This document shows, one piece after another, positions 1 through 8,939 of a DNA stretch of 62,864 bases (positions are counted from its first letter, which is position 1; the number at the start of each line of letters is the position of its first letter). The notes below the pieces were generated by a model, which saw nothing but the letters and a program-made list of their open reading frames with translations, ran no database searches and was not told where the DNA came from. Position numbers and translations under genes: made by a program. This stretch comes from Terriglobia bacterium (GTDB lineage: Bacteria > Acidobacteriota > Terriglobia > Bryobacterales > Bryobacteraceae), in contig JAIQFS010000029.1 in assembly GCA_020073145.1 (NCBI GenBank), forward strand, positions 1 to 62,864, in the 5' to 3' direction.

Positions 1-590
1 GACCGGACGCTCGTAACGGCCTTTCCCTCGCCCGCAACGGCTCCCGCTTTCGCGGACTCCATTCCGGGGTCGATGTTCCCGGCCTGCTACTTCGCTTCCT
101 GCGCCGCAGTTCCCAAGTCCGTTCGGCCTTGTGCTCCACCGCCGGTCCCGGTTCGCCCCGTCCCGGCCGCTTCTTCGCTTCGGCCCGTCGCCTGTTCCCT
201 GCCGCGCTTGAACCGCCACTCCCGCAGTCTCCGCTCCCCCGCAGGGATCTTTCGCCCCCCACGGGATCAAAGCGTTCTACCGCTTCGGTGGCCGCTCAGT
301 CCGCCTTCCGAAAACGCCCGATCTCCGCTCGCTCCCCGCGCCCGTTTCTATTGCTAGTTTGGGAATCGGATCAATGTTCCTGGTCCGCTACGCTTTCGCT
401 GGCTTGCTGTTCCTCAAACCTCTTGGAACCTTCCCCACTATGCGCCCGATGGGGAGTTCGGTCAAGAAATTTTGAGTGCTTCGAGTCTCTTTTCATCAAC
501 CTTTTTTTCGTTGTTTTTCAGTTGTTTGGCGAGATCCCCGCGTGGATCTCTTGTGGAAAAAACAGGGCGCCTGGCGGCCGTTTTGGGATG
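1..590. other. Pyrimidine-rich stretch, no convincing gene
   Basis: No frame in this stretch gives a protein that I recognise. The plus strand is strongly C/T-rich, so the open frames give low-complexity Arg/Pro/Ser translations. Two loosely similar blocks begin near 68 and 366 and share about 19 of the first 24 bases, so it may hold an old diverged repeat. A perfect 7-bp stem with a 6-base loop lies at 531-550 but has no T-run after it on either strand. The part from about 477 to 530 is AT-richer than the rest. It could be the outer flank of the island that starts at 591, or the leader of a gene outside the window. Confidence 0.4.
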
Positions 591-682
591 CTGGGAGCGA
601 TTGTGAGACGGCTCATCATCCGGCCGGGGGCCATCGAGGATTTCATCGTATCGCTGCCGGCGTTGGAGTGTCTGCGGGAGGA
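591..682 (+). repeat. Left copy of 92-bp direct repeat (displaced 5' end of the glycosyltransferase gene)
   Basis: These 92 bases match 4986-5077 at 90 positions. The only differences are two adjacent bases near 637-638. The matching copy is the ribosome-binding region and first 27 codons of the family 9 glycosyltransferase gene. In this left copy the two changes turn the conserved Gly of the IRPGAIGD motif into Glu, and the frame then runs into a stop at 693-695, so it is a dead gene start. It forms the outer boundary of the helicase island. Confidence 0.9.
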
Positions 683-695
683 GGAGCGGATCTGA
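603..695 (+). pseudogene. Truncated start of a family 9 glycosyltransferase gene
   Basis: From the GTG at 603 the reading gives 27 residues equal, apart from one Gly to Glu change, to the N-terminus of the intact gene at 4998. After four foreign residues it stops. The changed Gly lies in the first nucleotide-sugar-binding loop of the GT-B fold, so the fragment was free to drift. It is the part of the gene that was separated from the body by the island insertion or duplication. A longer frame from 129 reads through it, but its upstream part is low complexity and I do not regard it as a gene. Confidence 0.75.
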
Positions 696-710
696 GGCCC
701 GTCAGGCCAA

Positions 711-3700
711 CTATCGATTGCCGGCGGACCTGTACGTCTGAAGAGCTCTCGCTATCGCCGCCTCGATCCGCTGGCCCCGCTTACTGAACCCCAGTACCGA
801 TACCATTTCGGCCACAATCTCATCGTCGGTTCGAAGTTTACCGTCCGACGAGACCCACCGTATCAACTGCATGATTTCCGGGGAACTATACTGTTTGATT
901 GAGGTCCGCACAGGAATCGAGGGACGTGGCCCGCGGTTCTTGGCGGGCTCGCTGCTGATCATCGTCTTCTCAGGACCGTTTTCGAGGCCCGAGTCGTCGC
1001 TCGTATCCCCGTCGAACGTGTCTGCGTGGTGGACGGCTCTCTCGAACGACTCAACGGTCCGATTAGCCTCGTCGTCCTTTCGCATAAACCAGTCAGTTGA
1101 CCAGATGCGGTGAAAGCGCCAACCCAGATTCTCCAACTGCTGCTGACGAAGCCGGTCTCGATCGCGTGCGGTGTAGGCAGAGTGATATGTCGCGCCATCA
1201 CACTCAATAGCGAGTACGAAGCGTCCAGGAACTCGCGGGTGCATGGCAACCATGTCGATGCGGAAACTCGATGCGCCGAACTGGGGAACGAGCTTGATTC
1301 CCTTGGTGGTCAGAACGTCAAACACGTCGCTCTCAAAATCGTTCAGAGGAGTACTCGTCAAAGATCCGTCGCCGAGCCTCTTGCCGTTCGAAGCCGCATA
1401 CTGCAGATAGTCGCGTAACATCTCGACGCCGCTGCCCGGCCTTACGCGGGCCAGATCAATGTCGACATGACTAAACGACGATATGACCGTTAGGCTTTCG
1501 CGTGCTCGGGTGATTGCCACATTGAGGCGGCGCCGGCCACCTTCGGGCAGGAGTGGACCGAACCGCAGTGGAAGATTACCAGCTCGATCCTTACCGTAGC
1601 CGATGCTGATGATGATGGCGTCCCGCTCATCCCCTTGCACCCGCTCCAAATTCTTCACAAAGAAACGTTCGGGCGTGTTGGGATCAAAAAACGCCTCCAG
1701 CTCAGGGTGGTTGTCTAGTTCCCGATCCAGCATGGCTTGTACGCGATTCATGTGCTTGATGCCCATGGTGATGACACCGAGGTTCTTTTGGGGATAGTCG
1801 CGGGCATGTCGGATTACTCGGTCCACTACTGTTCTGACTTCCGCTATGGAGCTGTCCTCCTGGCCGTCAATGCCCATCTCTTGCCGCACGAGTTCGTGAT
1901 CGATGACCGGTGGTCCGCCCGGACCTGGGAAAGTCACGAGGCGGTCCTGATAGATGTGGTGATTAGAGAAATTGATCAGTGCCTCGTCGCGGCTGCGATA
2001 GTGCCAGTCAAGGTAGCAGGACCGGACAAACGGAATCATCATGTCAAGTAGGCTCTCGAATCCTTCCGCGGCCCCGGCTTCCTCGTCTGCCGCGAATTCA
2101 TCTTCATCGCCAGCGGCGAAGAATGTGGTGGGGGGTAACTGCCTGTTATCTCCTGCGACGACCACCTTGCGCCCTCGAAGGATCGCGGGGATTGCATCTT
2201 CCGGCAATACTTGGCTGGCCTCGTCAAAGATGACGAAATCGAAGTATTGTTTTCCTCCGTCCAGCAGTTGGCTTACGGAAAGTGGGCTAGCCATCCAGCA
2301 CGGGCACACCGCCGTCAACACGTCGGCTGCTTGAGCGAAAACCCTTCTCAATGGCAGATGGCGCCTCGACTTCGCCGCTTCAGCCTTGATCAGGTGCTGT
2401 TGCTCAGGGTGGGTGTTCATGGCTTCGACGGCATGAAGCCCGTGAGCGCGTCGCACCCGCTCGGCTGCCAACCCGATCCGCTCTTCATCCAGGTTGGCGA
2501 ACTCGGCGACATACCGGCTATGTGTCGTCCCTTTGAACCCGCGAATCTCAGGATCCATCTGGCTCGCAGAATCGAGCGTTGACCACAGCCAGGCATGCTC
2601 GAATAGTCGCGGCCACGCAACCTTGTCTGACTTCTTTTCGCGGATTTCCGAGATCAGCTTGCCGACACCGGCTCCTTCCAATCCTTCTTCGATTCGGGTC
2701 AGCATCGGAATCTCGTGGGGTGTTGATTGGTCAATGACCAGGCGTCCAAGCAGAACACCCAACCCTTCGATAGTAAGTTCCTCGACCTGCCTGTCTGGAA
2801 GGATGGAGCCGAGTTCAGCTGCATCGCGGAACAACGCATCGAGGGACCTCCGGCGCGTGGTGAAGTCTGGAACAGAAGCCGGATAGCAGCCATCTTCGCT
2901 GATGGCTCGCCACTGTTTCGACTGCCACAGTGCCTCTTCCAGCTCTCTAATCATCACCCCAATTGGCGCAGCTCCTGCTTTACGAAGCGTGCCGGATTTC
3001 TTTCGCGCATTGCGATATGCGGAGTCCGTGAGCCATGCCCATATTCCGGGGAAACCGCCTGATCGCCCGGGTGCAAGATCGCTAAGCAGCGCGGGGATGT
3101 CCTGCACGTAGAGTTCGTCGCTGTATAACCCCAGGGTTTCTTGGACTGCGGCCACCAACTTTACAAACTCTCTTGCCGTCCCCACCGAAGTTGGCCAACT
3201 CAGTCGAGACTGTACCACAGTCTCCCGGAGCGAATCGACGAATTTAGGGAGGGACTGCATGGCCGCACGGGCGACGAGTTCGAGCGCGCGCTGTACGGCT
3301 AAGCCGTTGGCGAGCTTAGCCCCCGTCCATGGCGATGGATTGGTTCTGAGAAAGAGGGTTTCGAAGCCGCCGGCCTCTACCAGTAAGTCACGGACCTGTT
3401 GGGCCACGGTTGGGCTAATGCGGTTCAATTCGTCGCCACGCCAGCGCGCTGCCGTATTGACGGCCTTCCCAATGCGCAGAAGGGCGCCTTCCATCTGGTA
3501 AATGCTGAGGCCAGCGGGTTCCCGACGCAAATGAAGCCGCTGGACGTGTTCATTCAACCGTTTGCGCCGATCCACAAGCTGTTTGTGGACCGTCTCAGGA
3601 TCAACAGGTACAGCGTTTCGGACCTTGTCGAGAGCGCCTGCCACCTGTTGCATTACTTTCCTTGGCGATAGATCGGCTCCGTGAAGGTCTATTGCAAGGT

Positions 3701-4787
3701 GTCCCAAGCCGACCTCTTGCAGCCGACGCAGCACGACTTCCAGTGCTGCGCGCTTTTCGGCGACGAACAAGACACGATGTCCCAATGCGGCCATAGCGGC
3801 AACCAGATTGGCGATAGTCTGGCTCTTGCCCGTGCCGGGTGGCCCATGAATGACTGCGTTTTGGCCCAGCAGGATGCCTGCGATAGCGCACTGCTGGCTG
3901 GAATCGGCGTCTAGCACGGTAAACTCGTTGTCCGGCGAGGTACGGTCAAGCTCCTGGGGATCGAGGTCCTGTTGGGAAGCGCTTACGGCGTTCCGCGCGT
4001 CCTGATCACCAGCTACCGCCGCGACAATATCGTGCGACGCCAACTCCCCTCCGCGTTCTTGCAAATCCTTGACCATCGCCATCTTCTGAAACGCAAAATT
4101 GCCAAGGATGGCGGAAGGTCTTATCTCAAAACCGGGAACTTCCGAGGCACGCCTCCGCATTTCCTCGAAGAGCGGATCAGGATTGAATGGTTCACCTTCG
4201 TCGTCGCCCAGAAGATAAGGAATTAGGTCATCGGCGCTCATCTTCACGCCGAACTGCGTGTCGAGCACATGGAGAACAACAAGGTTGACCTGTACGGCAC
4301 CGGCACGACTCATGAAAAAGGAATGGGTCCCTTTGGTTTCCAGCGCCACCGGAAAGAGCAATACAGGCGCATCAGCCGGGCGACCGCCGTCGTCCGCGGG
4401 CCAAGTCGCCATGCCGAGCGCAACGAACAGAGTTTGGAGGCCTTTTTCTTCGGCGTTCGCCTGAGCTCGGCGGGCAACATCACGCAGGGTCTTCGCCAGA
4501 GGCTCGTCCCTGCCGTTCGGAAGGAGTCTACTCACGGGTACCGGTTCGGCTCCAGAAAGCAGTGATGCCATCCTGGTGGGGTCTGCCGAAGATAGGTCCA
4601 TCGTGCCGGTCTTGAGCGGGCGGTAGTACAGAAGATTGTTGCGGCGGGACAAATCGATGAGCTTCCGAATCCAACCCTGTCGGGCTTTATCAACAGCGTC
4701 ACGCCGTTGTGCCGAGATCGGTTTCGGGGAAGTAATCGGGTCGTTGCTTGCGCCAGTTGTACTCAAGGAGGTTCCCAGCACCCTCAA
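711..4787 (-). CDS. DUF4011-type helicase-nuclease, probable single-gene phage defence (Hhe-like)
   Basis: This 1358-residue protein has a DUF4011-like N-terminus (about 30-200) and a superfamily 1 helicase split into two lobes. The Walker A motif HGPPGTGKSQ is near 314, the Walker B motif FDEASQ near 854, GDNRQLPPT near 880, and motif VI (LNVAITRARESL) near 1120. After the helicase comes a Vsr/PD-(D/E)xK-type nuclease around 1200-1280, with E, then FRID, then IECDG. A short DUF3320-like tail (EMVSVLGFSKRGQRIEAAIA) ends it. The same order was reported for the one-gene anti-phage system Hhe. All catalytic motifs look intact, so it should be active. The start is uncertain: TTG at 4787 is the longest reading and no clear ribosome-binding site is seen. 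GC is lower than in the neighbours, and the gene lies alone between the 92-bp repeats. Confidence 0.85.
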   Translation of the reverse strand: MRVLGTSLSTTGASNDPITSPKPISAQRRDAVDKARQGWIRKLIDLSRRNNLLYYRPLKTGTMDLSSADPTRMASLLSGAEPVPVSRLLPNGRDEPLAKTLRDVARRAQANAEEKGLQTLFVALGMATWPADDGGRPADAPVLLFPVALETKGTHSFFMSRAGAVQVNLVVLHVLDTQFGVKMSADDLIPYLLGDDEGEPFNPDPLFEEMRRRASEVPGFEIRPSAILGNFAFQKMAMVKDLQERGGELASHDIVAAVAGDQDARNAVSASQQDLDPQELDRTSPDNEFTVLDADSSQQCAIAGILLGQNAVIHGPPGTGKSQTIANLVAAMAALGHRVLFVAEKRAALEVVLRRLQEVGLGHLAIDLHGADLSPRKVMQQVAGALDKVRNAVPVDPETVHKQLVDRRKRLNEHVQRLHLRREPAGLSIYQMEGALLRIGKAVNTAARWRGDELNRISPTVAQQVRDLLVEAGGFETLFLRTNPSPWTGAKLANGLAVQRALELVARAAMQSLPKFVDSLRETVVQSRLSWPTSVGTAREFVKLVAAVQETLGLYSDELYVQDIPALLSDLAPGRSGGFPGIWAWLTDSAYRNARKKSGTLRKAGAAPIGVMIRELEEALWQSKQWRAISEDGCYPASVPDFTTRRRSLDALFRDAAELGSILPDRQVEELTIEGLGVLLGRLVIDQSTPHEIPMLTRIEEGLEGAGVGKLISEIREKKSDKVAWPRLFEHAWLWSTLDSASQMDPEIRGFKGTTHSRYVAEFANLDEERIGLAAERVRRAHGLHAVEAMNTHPEQQHLIKAEAAKSRRHLPLRRVFAQAADVLTAVCPCWMASPLSVSQLLDGGKQYFDFVIFDEASQVLPEDAIPAILRGRKVVVAGDNRQLPPTTFFAAGDEDEFAADEEAGAAEGFESLLDMMIPFVRSCYLDWHYRSRDEALINFSNHHIYQDRLVTFPGPGGPPVIDHELVRQEMGIDGQEDSSIAEVRTVVDRVIRHARDYPQKNLGVITMGIKHMNRVQAMLDRELDNHPELEAFFDPNTPERFFVKNLERVQGDERDAIIISIGYGKDRAGNLPLRFGPLLPEGGRRRLNVAITRARESLTVISSFSHVDIDLARVRPGSGVEMLRDYLQYAASNGKRLGDGSLTSTPLNDFESDVFDVLTTKGIKLVPQFGASSFRIDMVAMHPRVPGRFVLAIECDGATYHSAYTARDRDRLRQQQLENLGWRFHRIWSTDWFMRKDDEANRTVESFERAVHHADTFDGDTSDDSGLENGPEKTMISSEPAKNRGPRPSIPVRTSIKQYSSPEIMQLIRWVSSDGKLRTDDEIVAEMVSVLGFSKRGQRIEAAIARALQTYRSAGNR

Positions 4788-4823
4788 AATCCGGCACGGC
4801 CGGCTGAATTAGAATTACCAAGA

Positions 4824-4829
4824 ATTATA
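4824..4829 (-). promoter_or_regulatory. Candidate -10 box for the helicase gene
   Basis: Read on the minus strand this is a perfect TATAAT, about 37 bases before the TTG at 4787. The best -35 candidate at 17-18 bases spacing is poor (TGGATT-like). The surrounding 4788-4985 stretch is AT-richer than the chromosome around it and holds no gene. Confidence 0.35.
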
Positions 4830-4985
4830 GTAGTGTTCGTCAGGGAGAATCCAGAGTCTCGGTACAGTACGTAACGGAAGGATCGACAAAGTCCTGGGGC
4901 TAGCGCCAGAAACCTCCAGTCCAAAAAGCTGCGAGTGAGCGCGTGTATTGTTATTCAGTCTCATCCAGTGGAAAGAAAATGGGGT

Positions 4986-5077
4986 CTGGGAGCGATTGTG
5001 AGACGGCTCATCATCCGGCCGGGGGCCATCGGAGATTTCATCGTATCGCTGCCGGCGTTGGAGTGTCTGCGGGAGGA
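4986..5077 (+). repeat. Right copy of 92-bp direct repeat (functional start of the glycosyltransferase gene)
   Basis: This is the partner of 591-682, with 90 of 92 bases identical and an offset of 4395 bases. It covers GGGAG at 4988-4992, the GTG start at 4998 and codons up to residue 27 of the intact glycosyltransferase. Homology to the left copy stops abruptly on both sides. The arrangement resembles an attachment-site pair in which the inserted piece leaves the target gene whole. Confidence 0.9.
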
Positions 5078-5759
5078 ATATTGCGAGGTGTGGGCCGCGG
5101 CCGCGAACGCGCCGCTGGCGCGGTTCGCGGATCGCGCGCGCGCGATTTCGTCCACGGGGATCGATTTGCTGGCGGTGACGGAACCGCCGCCGGCATTGGT
5201 GGAGACGCTGCGCGGGTTCGATTCGATCGTGTCGTGGTACGGCGCGAACCGGCCGGAGTTTCGGGAGTTGGTGCACGCGCTCGACCTGCCGTTCACCTTT
5301 TTCCCGGCGTTACCGCCAGACGGAGCGGGTGGACACGCGGCGGACTTCTATCTCGATCAGGCGCGCACGCTGACGCAGTGCGACTCGGACGGGATCCCGC
5401 GCCTTCGGTGTGAGACGCAACGGGAAGACTTCGCGGTGATTCATCCGTTTTCCGGCGGCGCGCGCAAGAACTGGCCCCTGGAGAAATTCCGGGCGCTGGC
5501 CGGCCAACTGGAGCGCACGATGCCGGTGCGGTGGTGCGCGGGGCGGGAAGATCCGCCACTCGAAGGCGCGGTGCACATCGACGATCTGTATGAACTCGCC
5601 TGCTGGCTGGCGCGGGCGCGGCTGTACGTGGGAAACGATTCGGGGATCACCCACCTGGCAGCGGCGGTGGGCACACCGGTGCTGGCGCTGTTCGGGCCGA
5701 CGGATCCGAAGGTTTGGGGGCCGCGGGGGCCGAATGTGCGGATCGTCCGCTGGGATTGA
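4998..5759 (+). CDS. Glycosyltransferase family 9 (ADP-heptose:LPS heptosyltransferase-like)
   Basis: This 253-residue GT-B protein probably adds a sugar to lipopolysaccharide core or a related surface glycan at the inner membrane. The N-terminal loop RPGAIGD (7-13) and the C-terminal VGNDSGITHLAAAVG and LFGPTDPKVWGP motifs are the family's nucleotide-sugar site. It is shorter than the roughly 350 residues of classical WaaF/WaaC, mainly between the two lobes. I chose GTG 4998 because GGGAG lies five bases before it and homology begins there; an in-frame start at 4935 would add residues without family support. The gap to the next gene is 34 bases, so the two may share a transcript. Its first 27 codons are duplicated at 603. 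Confidence 0.85.
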   Translation: MRRLIIRPGAIGDFIVSLPALECLREEYCEVWAAAANAPLARFADRARAISSTGIDLLAVTEPPPALVETLRGFDSIVSWYGANRPEFRELVHALDLPFTFFPALPPDGAGGHAADFYLDQARTLTQCDSDGIPRLRCETQREDFAVIHPFSGGARKNWPLEKFRALAGQLERTMPVRWCAGREDPPLEGAVHIDDLYELACWLARARLYVGNDSGITHLAAAVGTPVLALFGPTDPKVWGPRGPNVRIVRWD

Positions 5760-5793
5760 GCCCACTGGGAATACCATAAAAGAGAGGTGTTTC

Positions 5794-7785
5794 GTGCGCA
5801 GCTTGCTTCTTGTCCTTTGGACTTGTGCCGCGGTGTCCGGCCAGGACCGCGTCCTGGTGGACCGCGTGGGGACGACGGGGTTCATCCAGCTCGAAGCCGA
5901 CAGCTTTCAGAAGCTCTCGCCGCGGCAGCAGACGCTGGCGTACTGGCTGACACAGGCGTCGATCGCGATCGATCCGATCGTCTACGACCAGAACTCGGCT
6001 TGGGGCCTGCGCCAGAAACGGCTGCTGGAAGGGGTGGTGGCCTCGGTGGCGGGAGCGCATCCCCAGATCGTGGAGTTCGCCAAGCTCTTCTGGGCCAACC
6101 GGGGGAATCACAATGAGCAGACGGCGGCCAAGTTTCTGCCGGAGTTTCGGTTCGAGGAACTGAAAACCGCCGCCGTCGAAGCCCTCCGCAAGGGAGCGTT
6201 CGCCAAGCGCGCCTACGGGCTACCAGCCCTCAGTTCCGAAGCCGACCTGAACCGCGAACTGGAGGCGCTACGCCCTTCGCTGTTCGACGCCAATTTCGAG
6301 CCCAGCATCACGGCCAAGAGCCCGCAGGGCAAGCTGGATATTTTGCAGGCCAGCGCCAACAATTTCTACTCGGCGGTGAGTCTCACGGACCTGAAGGGCT
6401 TTCACGAGGCTTACCCGCTGAACTCGCGGCTGGTGAAGACCCGGGAGGGCAAGCTGGTCGAAGAGGTGTACCGCGCGGGCACGCCCGACGGAAAGATCCC
6501 GCCGGGGCGCTACGGGCCGTATTTGAAAAAGGCCAACGAATACCTGGAAAAGGCGCGCGCCTACGCGGAGCCGGGGCAGGAACCGGTGATTGCGGCGCTC
6601 ATCCGCTATTACCAGACCGGCGATCCGGCCGACTGGCTGAAGTTTGGCGCGGCGTGGGTGGGAAACAATCCGCCGGTGGACTTCGCCAATGGCTTCATCG
6701 AAGTCTATCGCGATGCGCGCGCGGCCAAAGGGACTTCGCAAAGCTTTGTCTCGATTACCGATCAGAAGCAGAATCAGCTGATGACGATGCTTGCGGCCAA
6801 CGCTCAGTACTTCGAGGACCACGCCCCTTGGCTTCCGCAGTACAAGAAGCAGGGAGTGAAGCCGCCGCTGGCCAAGGCCGTCGAGACGGTGGTGGAGACG
6901 GGCGACTTCCACGCCAACACCGTGGGCGATAACCTGCCCAACGAAAACGAAATCCGCGAAAAGAACGGCACCAAGAGTTTTCTATTCACGGGCAGCTCGC
7001 GCGCCATTCTGCAGGCGTCGGGGTTCGGCTCTCTGGAGGAGTTCGCCGCGTCGCCGGCAGAGATCGCGATCGGCAAGAAATACGGCGTCGAGGCCTCCGA
7101 TCTGTTGACGGCCCTGCACGAGATCATCGGGCACGGGTCGGGCAAGCTGAATCCGAAGTACCAGGGTGGCACCGAGTCCCTCCTGAAGGAGTATTACTCG
7201 GCGATGGAAGAAGCCCGCGCGGACCTGATGGCGCTGTGGAACATTACCGATCCCAAACTGCGGGAACTCGGGCTGGTGTCGAGCCCGGACGTGGCCAAGG
7301 CCATGTACTATAGCGCGGTGCGGGTGGGACTCACTCAGCTCCAGCGCATTCCCAAGGGCGACACCATCGAGGAAGATCACCAGCGGAACCGCCAGTTGAT
7401 TGTCAATTACCTCATGGACAAGACTGGCGCCATCCAGAAGATTGAGCGCAACGGCAAGACCTACCTGCTGCTGAAGGATTTCGACAAAATGCACCAGGGC
7501 GTGGGCACGCTGCTGGCGGAGCTGATGCGCATCAAGGCCGAAGGCGACTACCCGGCTCTGAAAGCGCTCATCGACAAATATGGAGTGCATTTCGACCCGG
7601 CGCTGCGCGACCAGGTGGTGGCCCGGTACCAGAAACTGAACATCCCGGCGTACTGGTGCGGAATCAACGCGGATCTGACGGCGAAGCTCGACTCGGCGGG
7701 CAAGGTGACCGGGGTGGCCCTTTCGGATCCTCGCGACTACGTCCGCCAGCAACTGGGCTATGCGGCGATGTACGCGGTACAATAG
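5794..7785 (+). CDS. Secreted dipeptidyl-peptidase III-like zinc peptidase (family M49)
   Basis: The product has 663 residues. An N-terminal signal peptide (RSLLLVLWTCAAVSGQ) points to export. The zinc motif HEIIGH is at 442-447, the bacterial HExxGH form of the M49 site, and EEARADLMALW near 472 supplies the third ligand. Such enzymes cut dipeptides from the N-terminus of short peptides. The start is GTG at 5794, with AGAGAGG at 5780-5786 as ribosome-binding site; a longer frame from 5590 runs through the upstream gene and is not used. The next gene starts 6 bases after the stop. Confidence 0.88.
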   Translation: MRSLLLVLWTCAAVSGQDRVLVDRVGTTGFIQLEADSFQKLSPRQQTLAYWLTQASIAIDPIVYDQNSAWGLRQKRLLEGVVASVAGAHPQIVEFAKLFWANRGNHNEQTAAKFLPEFRFEELKTAAVEALRKGAFAKRAYGLPALSSEADLNRELEALRPSLFDANFEPSITAKSPQGKLDILQASANNFYSAVSLTDLKGFHEAYPLNSRLVKTREGKLVEEVYRAGTPDGKIPPGRYGPYLKKANEYLEKARAYAEPGQEPVIAALIRYYQTGDPADWLKFGAAWVGNNPPVDFANGFIEVYRDARAAKGTSQSFVSITDQKQNQLMTMLAANAQYFEDHAPWLPQYKKQGVKPPLAKAVETVVETGDFHANTVGDNLPNENEIREKNGTKSFLFTGSSRAILQASGFGSLEEFAASPAEIAIGKKYGVEASDLLTALHEIIGHGSGKLNPKYQGGTESLLKEYYSAMEEARADLMALWNITDPKLRELGLVSSPDVAKAMYYSAVRVGLTQLQRIPKGDTIEEDHQRNRQLIVNYLMDKTGAIQKIERNGKTYLLLKDFDKMHQGVGTLLAELMRIKAEGDYPALKALIDKYGVHFDPALRDQVVARYQKLNIPAYWCGINADLTAKLDSAGKVTGVALSDPRDYVRQQLGYAAMYAVQ

Positions 7786-7791
7786 CAGGCC

Positions 7792-8766
7792 ATGGCTGCC
7801 CGGCTTCATCCGGCTCCGTCACCGGCCGCGGAAATTGTCGATCTGCGGCAGCTCTCGGCCCGCGACCTGGAGCCTCTGCTGGCGGAAGAAATCGGCACGT
7901 GGCGCGCCGAGCTCGAATGGGATTTCGAGAAATCGGCCGACTTGGTGCGCCGTTTCATGGATCTGCGGGCTTTGAACGGCAGCGCTCTGATCGAAGGCGG
8001 CTCGGTCGTCGGCTACATCTACTACGTGCTGGAGGAGAATAAGGGGCTGATTGGCGATGTGTACGTGCAGCGAGCCTTCCGCACCGTGGAGCGGGAGAAT
8101 TGGCTGCTCGACTCGGTGCTGCGTCCCATCATGGCCAGCCCTCCGATTACGCGCATCGAGTGCCAGTTGATGATGTTGCAGACGGTGGCGGAGCGGGAAA
8201 CTCCGCGGGGCCAGTACCTCCGGACGTTCGGGCGAAACTTCATGCGGCTGGACTTGCGGGAGGCACCGCTAGGGGAAGGCGTGGTGCGGCGGCCGGTGTA
8301 TCTGGAGAAGTGGTCTGACCACTACCAGGACCCCGCGGCGCAACTGATCGCCGCGGCCTATACCGGGCACATTGACGGCCATGTCAACGATCAATACCGG
8401 AGCGCGGCGGGCGCGCGGCGGTTTCTGTACAACATCGTGCAATATCCGGGGTGCGGCGTTTTCTACCGGCCGGCCTCGTATGCGGCGTTCGATGCCGGCT
8501 CGGGCCGCATGTGCGGCCTCTCGCTGGCCAGCCTGGTGGCGCCGGGCTGCGGCCATGTGACCCAGATCTGCGTCACTCCCGAAGTCCGCGGCACGGGAGT
8601 GGGACACGCGCTGCTGCGCCAGTCGCTCCTTTCGCTGCGCGGCGCCGGCTGCCGGTCCGCCAGCCTGACCGTGACCGCCGCCAACGAAGGCGCGGTGGCA
8701 CTCTACGAGCGCGTGGGCTTCCAAACCATCCGCCGGTTTTCAGCATACGTGTGGGAAGGGTTCTAG
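7792..8766 (+). CDS. Two-domain GNAT family N-acetyltransferase
   Basis: This 324-residue cytoplasmic protein carries two GNAT halves. The N-terminal half (about 15-170) is degenerate. The C-terminal half (about 215-324) has the typical acetyl-CoA loop region ICVTPEVRGTGVGHALL followed by NEGAVALYERVGF. The substrate is unknown. It starts 6 bases after the peptidase stop, so the two are co-transcribed and perhaps coupled. The pairing with an exported peptidase suggests peptide or amino-acid turnover, but nothing in the sequence fixes the acceptor. Confidence 0.8.
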   Translation: MAARLHPAPSPAAEIVDLRQLSARDLEPLLAEEIGTWRAELEWDFEKSADLVRRFMDLRALNGSALIEGGSVVGYIYYVLEENKGLIGDVYVQRAFRTVERENWLLDSVLRPIMASPPITRIECQLMMLQTVAERETPRGQYLRTFGRNFMRLDLREAPLGEGVVRRPVYLEKWSDHYQDPAAQLIAAAYTGHIDGHVNDQYRSAAGARRFLYNIVQYPGCGVFYRPASYAAFDAGSGRMCGLSLASLVAPGCGHVTQICVTPEVRGTGVGHALLRQSLLSLRGAGCRSASLTVTAANEGAVALYERVGFQTIRRFSAYVWEGF

Positions 8767-8939
8767 CGCCCCGGTTGTCGGCCATTCGGCCAGCGGGTTT
8801 CCTCCTTAGCAGTCGCGGATCTGGCTGATTTCCCAAGTATTTGCAGAGGACCACCCGTGCACGTTGCAGTTCGGCATATGTCGAGTGCGGGTATTGAGTT
8901 GCGAGTACGGGCCACCCAGAATCAGGCCCAGCAACTCGC

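Noticed and set aside
129-695. Frame joining the pyrimidine-rich flank to the truncated glycosyltransferase start
   Set aside because: The upstream part is low complexity with no family, and the join with the fragment is the chance result of an open frame.
591-5077. Transposon with target-site duplication as the source of the 92-bp repeat
   Set aside because: Target duplications are usually 2-15 bases, there are no inverted ends beside the repeats, and no transposase is present.
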